A DNA stretch of 6,303 nucleotides from JAFGED01 sp964551295 (lineage in GTDB: Bacteria; Chloroflexota; Anaerolineae; B4-G1). The notes under the pieces were generated by a model that made no database searches, was not told the origin of the DNA, and saw only the letters and a program-made list of their open reading frames with translations. The DNA lies in contig CAZKDJ010000227.1 of the NCBI GenBank assembly GCA_964551295.1, forward strand, positions 1 through 6,303. Direction: 5' to 3'. Each line of letters opens with the position of its first letter. Within the stretch, counting starts at the first letter, position 1. A program made the position numbers and the translations under genes. Below, in pieces: positions 4,735-6,303 of this stretch.

Positions 4735-4810
4735 AAACAAATAGCCGCGATTCCGTCCGTGCCTGCACGGCTCGCGCGTGCGTAACTTGTTGCGGCGGAA
4801 ATCGCGGCTA
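4735..4810 (-). terminator. Long stem-loop with T-rich tail after the 144-residue gene
   Basis: The arms TAGCCGCGATTCCG (4742-4755) and CGGAAATCGCGGCTA (4796-4810) pair over 14 bases with one bulge. The enclosed 40 bases contain a second hairpin, CCGTGC/GCACGG (4757-4770). Read leftward, the outer stem is followed by TTTGTTTTG, so it can end transcripts of the methyltransferase operon about 30 bases after the last stop. The size and the nested hairpin are unusual for a plain terminator; a palindromic repeat or a small structured RNA are alternatives. Confidence 0.5.
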
Positions 4811-4838
4811 CTCAAGTGAAACCTGATGCTTTGCAAGT

Positions 4839-5273
4839 CTACTCGTCGCCATCCCAACCCGGCGCTTCCACGCCCGGCATCTCCAGGCCCACCACCTTGC
4901 CATGCACATCCACCGTGGCGCGAAAGCCCGTCATCCACAGCGCAGTGCGCAGCTCGTCTACGTCGACGTTGTCTGTCTCCAGGATGCGATCCATATTCTC
5001 GATGGCACTCTCGATGGCGGGACGCGTGAACAAGTCCTCCTGGCCGATCATCTGGATCATCCCCTCGATAATCGCGTCCTTCATCGGCAGGATGCGCTCC
5101 TTCATCAGATCCAGGATCTGGCGGTCCACATGCTGCGCCTCGACGTGGCGCAGGAAATCCCCATCCGGCACGGCGTAGTGGGGTACGTCGCCGACGTAGA
5201 CCACCTTGGCCGGCTGCCCCTCCTCGTTAAAGATCAGATCGCCAAACAGTGCCTTGTGGCTCGCACCGCTCAT
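4839..5273 (-). CDS. Conserved protein of unknown function, 144 residues
   Basis: I cannot assign a function. The protein is acidic and soluble, with no signal peptide or membrane segment. The N-terminal 40 residues look beta-rich (ALFGDLIFNEEGQPAKVVYVGDVPHYAV). Residues about 41-115 look helical (HVEAQHVDRQILDLMKERI, KDAIIEGMIQMIG, TRPAIESAIENMDRI). The last 30 return to strand-like sequence (GFRATVDVHGKVVGLEMPG) before an acidic end. I recall similar small proteins as uncharacterised Chloroflexota families, but no named domain is evident. ATG overlaps the TGA of the methyltransferase gene (ATGA), and AGGGAG lies seven bases upstream (5281-5286), so translation is probably coupled. A stem-loop follows the stop. 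Confidence 0.85.
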   Translation of the reverse strand: MSGASHKALFGDLIFNEEGQPAKVVYVGDVPHYAVPDGDFLRHVEAQHVDRQILDLMKERILPMKDAIIEGMIQMIGQEDLFTRPAIESAIENMDRILETDNVDVDELRTALWMTGFRATVDVHGKVVGLEMPGVEAPGWDGDE

Positions 5274-6187
5274 CTCGCATCTCCCTGAAGTGGGGGCTTG
5301 AAATCGTATATCCCATCCCGTATCGCGAAACGCGCGCCACAGTCGGTGCAGGATAGAGCATCTTCCTTTTCCACGAGCATCGTCGAACTACACACAGTAC
5401 AGCGGAAGAAGCCGCCCACAGGAGAGGAGGCTCTTTCACCACCTTGACAGCGCACGAAAACGCTGGGCGAAAGCGGACCTAGCGCGCCCGTCGGCTGCAG
5501 CAGCCGATCAAGCACTACCAGCAACCCCGTGGGCACCGCGCGCTTGAGCAAGCCGATCCGCAAATAGGACACGGCGCGCGTCTTTTGTATCCGCAAGCCG
5601 GCCGCCGCCAACTGCTCCCGCATCCAGGCCGGGTGAAAGTCAAAGTTCAGCTTGGCAAACTCGATCGGCTCCCGGCTAAAGGGGGACCAGCCTTGCCGCC
5701 GCGACAGACGGCGTAGGATTGCCTTCAGGTTGCGCTTGTTGGCAAACTCTAGCACCAGCGTGCCATCGCCAGCCAGGATCCGGGCTACGCCACGCAGCAC
5801 CGCTGGCACGTCGGCAGCGTGATGCAGCGTGCGCACCATCGTCACCGCGTCAAACAGGCCGGGGATGAAGGGGAAGCGGTAAAAGTCACCGGCGACGTAG
5901 GTGTAGTGCGGCTTGCCACCGGGCCCGGCGTCGCCCCACAGCTCCCGCCCCTGTCGCAACTGAGAAAGCGCATAATCGAACAGCACCACCTCGTCGTAGC
6001 CTTTGTAGAGGGGAAAGAGCCGCCCGTACCCGCCGCCGATATCGATCAGGCGGCGGCCGGTGGGCGGCAGCAGGCGGCGCAGCGCCACCCGCTCGACCGC
6101 ATCCTCGTACTCCCGCCCCTGCCCCCAGAACTCGGTGCGGTAAGCAGAGCCTTCATAATCACAGACGGGGCGCATTGCTTGGGCCAT
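5270..6187 (-). CDS. Class I SAM methyltransferase with C-terminal zinc ribbon
   Basis: A cytoplasmic enzyme of 305 residues that should transfer a methyl group from S-adenosylmethionine. The Rossmann core shows motif I LIDIGGGYGR (47-56), the acidic D71 after strand 2 (VVLFDYA), AGDF (99-102), FDAVTMVRTLHH (112-123) and LAGDGTLVLEFAN (138-150), as in the Methyltransf_11 group. A helical segment follows, then a Trm112-like zinc ribbon with C263xxC266 and C280xxC283 and the typical ending FAIRDGIYDF. Substrate unknown: the ribbon may bind a partner or a substrate such as RNA or protein. ATG at 6187 overlaps the stop of the upstream gene (TGATG); a TTG just before it is in frame but less likely. 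The next gene overlaps it by four bases. It is part of a coupled leftward operon. Confidence 0.88.
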   Translation of the reverse strand: MAQAMRPVCDYEGSAYRTEFWGQGREYEDAVERVALRRLLPPTGRRLIDIGGGYGRLFPLYKGYDEVVLFDYALSQLRQGRELWGDAGPGGKPHYTYVAGDFYRFPFIPGLFDAVTMVRTLHHAADVPAVLRGVARILAGDGTLVLEFANKRNLKAILRRLSRRQGWSPFSREPIEFAKLNFDFHPAWMREQLAAAGLRIQKTRAVSYLRIGLLKRAVPTGLLVVLDRLLQPTGALGPLSPSVFVRCQGGERASSPVGGFFRCTVCSSTMLVEKEDALSCTDCGARFAIRDGIYDFKPPLQGDAR

Positions 6188-6303
6188 CAACCAAATACAC
6201 CCCGGAGCAAGGTGGCTGCGCTAACCAGCGTTTGAGGATCGGAGAGCCAATCCACGACGAACTGGCGATATCCAGCCTTGATCTGGGGCAGTATCTCGCC
6301 GAT
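6187..6303 (-). CDS. C-terminal end of an upstream operon gene, cut by the window edge
   Basis: A leftward frame enters at the right edge and encodes 38 residues (IGEILPQIKAGYRQFVVDWL... ending LLRGVFG) before TGA at 6189-6187. The stop shares its last base with the methyltransferase ATG (TGATG), the usual sign of translational coupling, which is the main evidence that this frame is real. I do not recognise the family from the tail, which looks helical. It is probably the gene upstream of the methyltransferase in the same operon. Confidence 0.65.
   Translation of the reverse strand: MGEILPQIKAGYRQFVVDWLSDPQTLVSAATLLRGVFG

Noticed and set aside
4621..4740. Replication origin next to dnaN
   Set aside because: No TTATCCACA-like DnaA boxes, no dnaA or recF neighbour and no AT-rich unwinding region; only promoter elements and a short direct repeat are visible.

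Overview
The window is a GC-rich bacterial segment, most likely from a Chloroflexota genome (Anaerolineae or Caldilineae type). This rests on a SARP-like BTAD protein carrying a His/Cys cluster, an FHA protein fused to an OmpR-type winged helix, a decayed beta-helix exoprotein tail ending in a YVPLVVR-type motif, and G/C-rich hairpin repeats between genes. The assignment is inference from family knowledge; no rRNA or other decisive marker is present. No phage, insertion sequence, CRISPR array, tRNA or rRNA was seen.

Layout. Positions 1-16 hold the start codon and strong ribosome binding site of a leftward gene that leaves the window. A roughly 360-bp spacer follows, with an operator-like palindrome, a hairpin-rich repeat (element A) and a good extended -10 promoter. 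Two rightward regulators come next: an FHA/winged-helix protein (382-1104, TTG start) and a winged-helix/BTAD protein (1131-2192). Abutting them on the other strand is a 76-codon remnant of a beta-helix exoprotein (2201-2431), then a second hairpin-rich element (B, 2485-2577) with an 18-bp tandem array. A rightward family 2 glycosyltransferase (2626-3357) ends inside an array of 7-bp repeats. A bidirectional hairpin terminator (3426-3453) separates it from leftward dnaN (3473-4606).

Upstream of dnaN is a 232-bp spacer with its own promoter, a helically phased direct repeat and a long stem-loop that probably ends the next operon. That operon runs leftward from the right edge: a truncated C-terminus (6187-6303), a class I methyltransferase with a C-terminal zinc ribbon (5270-6187) and a 144-residue protein of unknown function (4839-5273). 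Its genes overlap as TGATG and ATGA, so translation is probably coupled.

How the genes relate. The FHA/winged-helix and winged-helix/BTAD proteins look like one two-gene regulatory unit. Together they carry the same modules as the single-chain mycobacterial regulator EmbR (winged helix, BTAD, FHA). dnaN encodes the replicative sliding clamp and sits away from dnaA or recF here. The glycosyltransferase and methyltransferase have no visible substrates. The most interesting signals are the split regulator pair with its His-rich insertion, the pair of inverted hairpin elements around the regulator block, and the opposed 7-bp arrays between the glycosyltransferase and dnaN.
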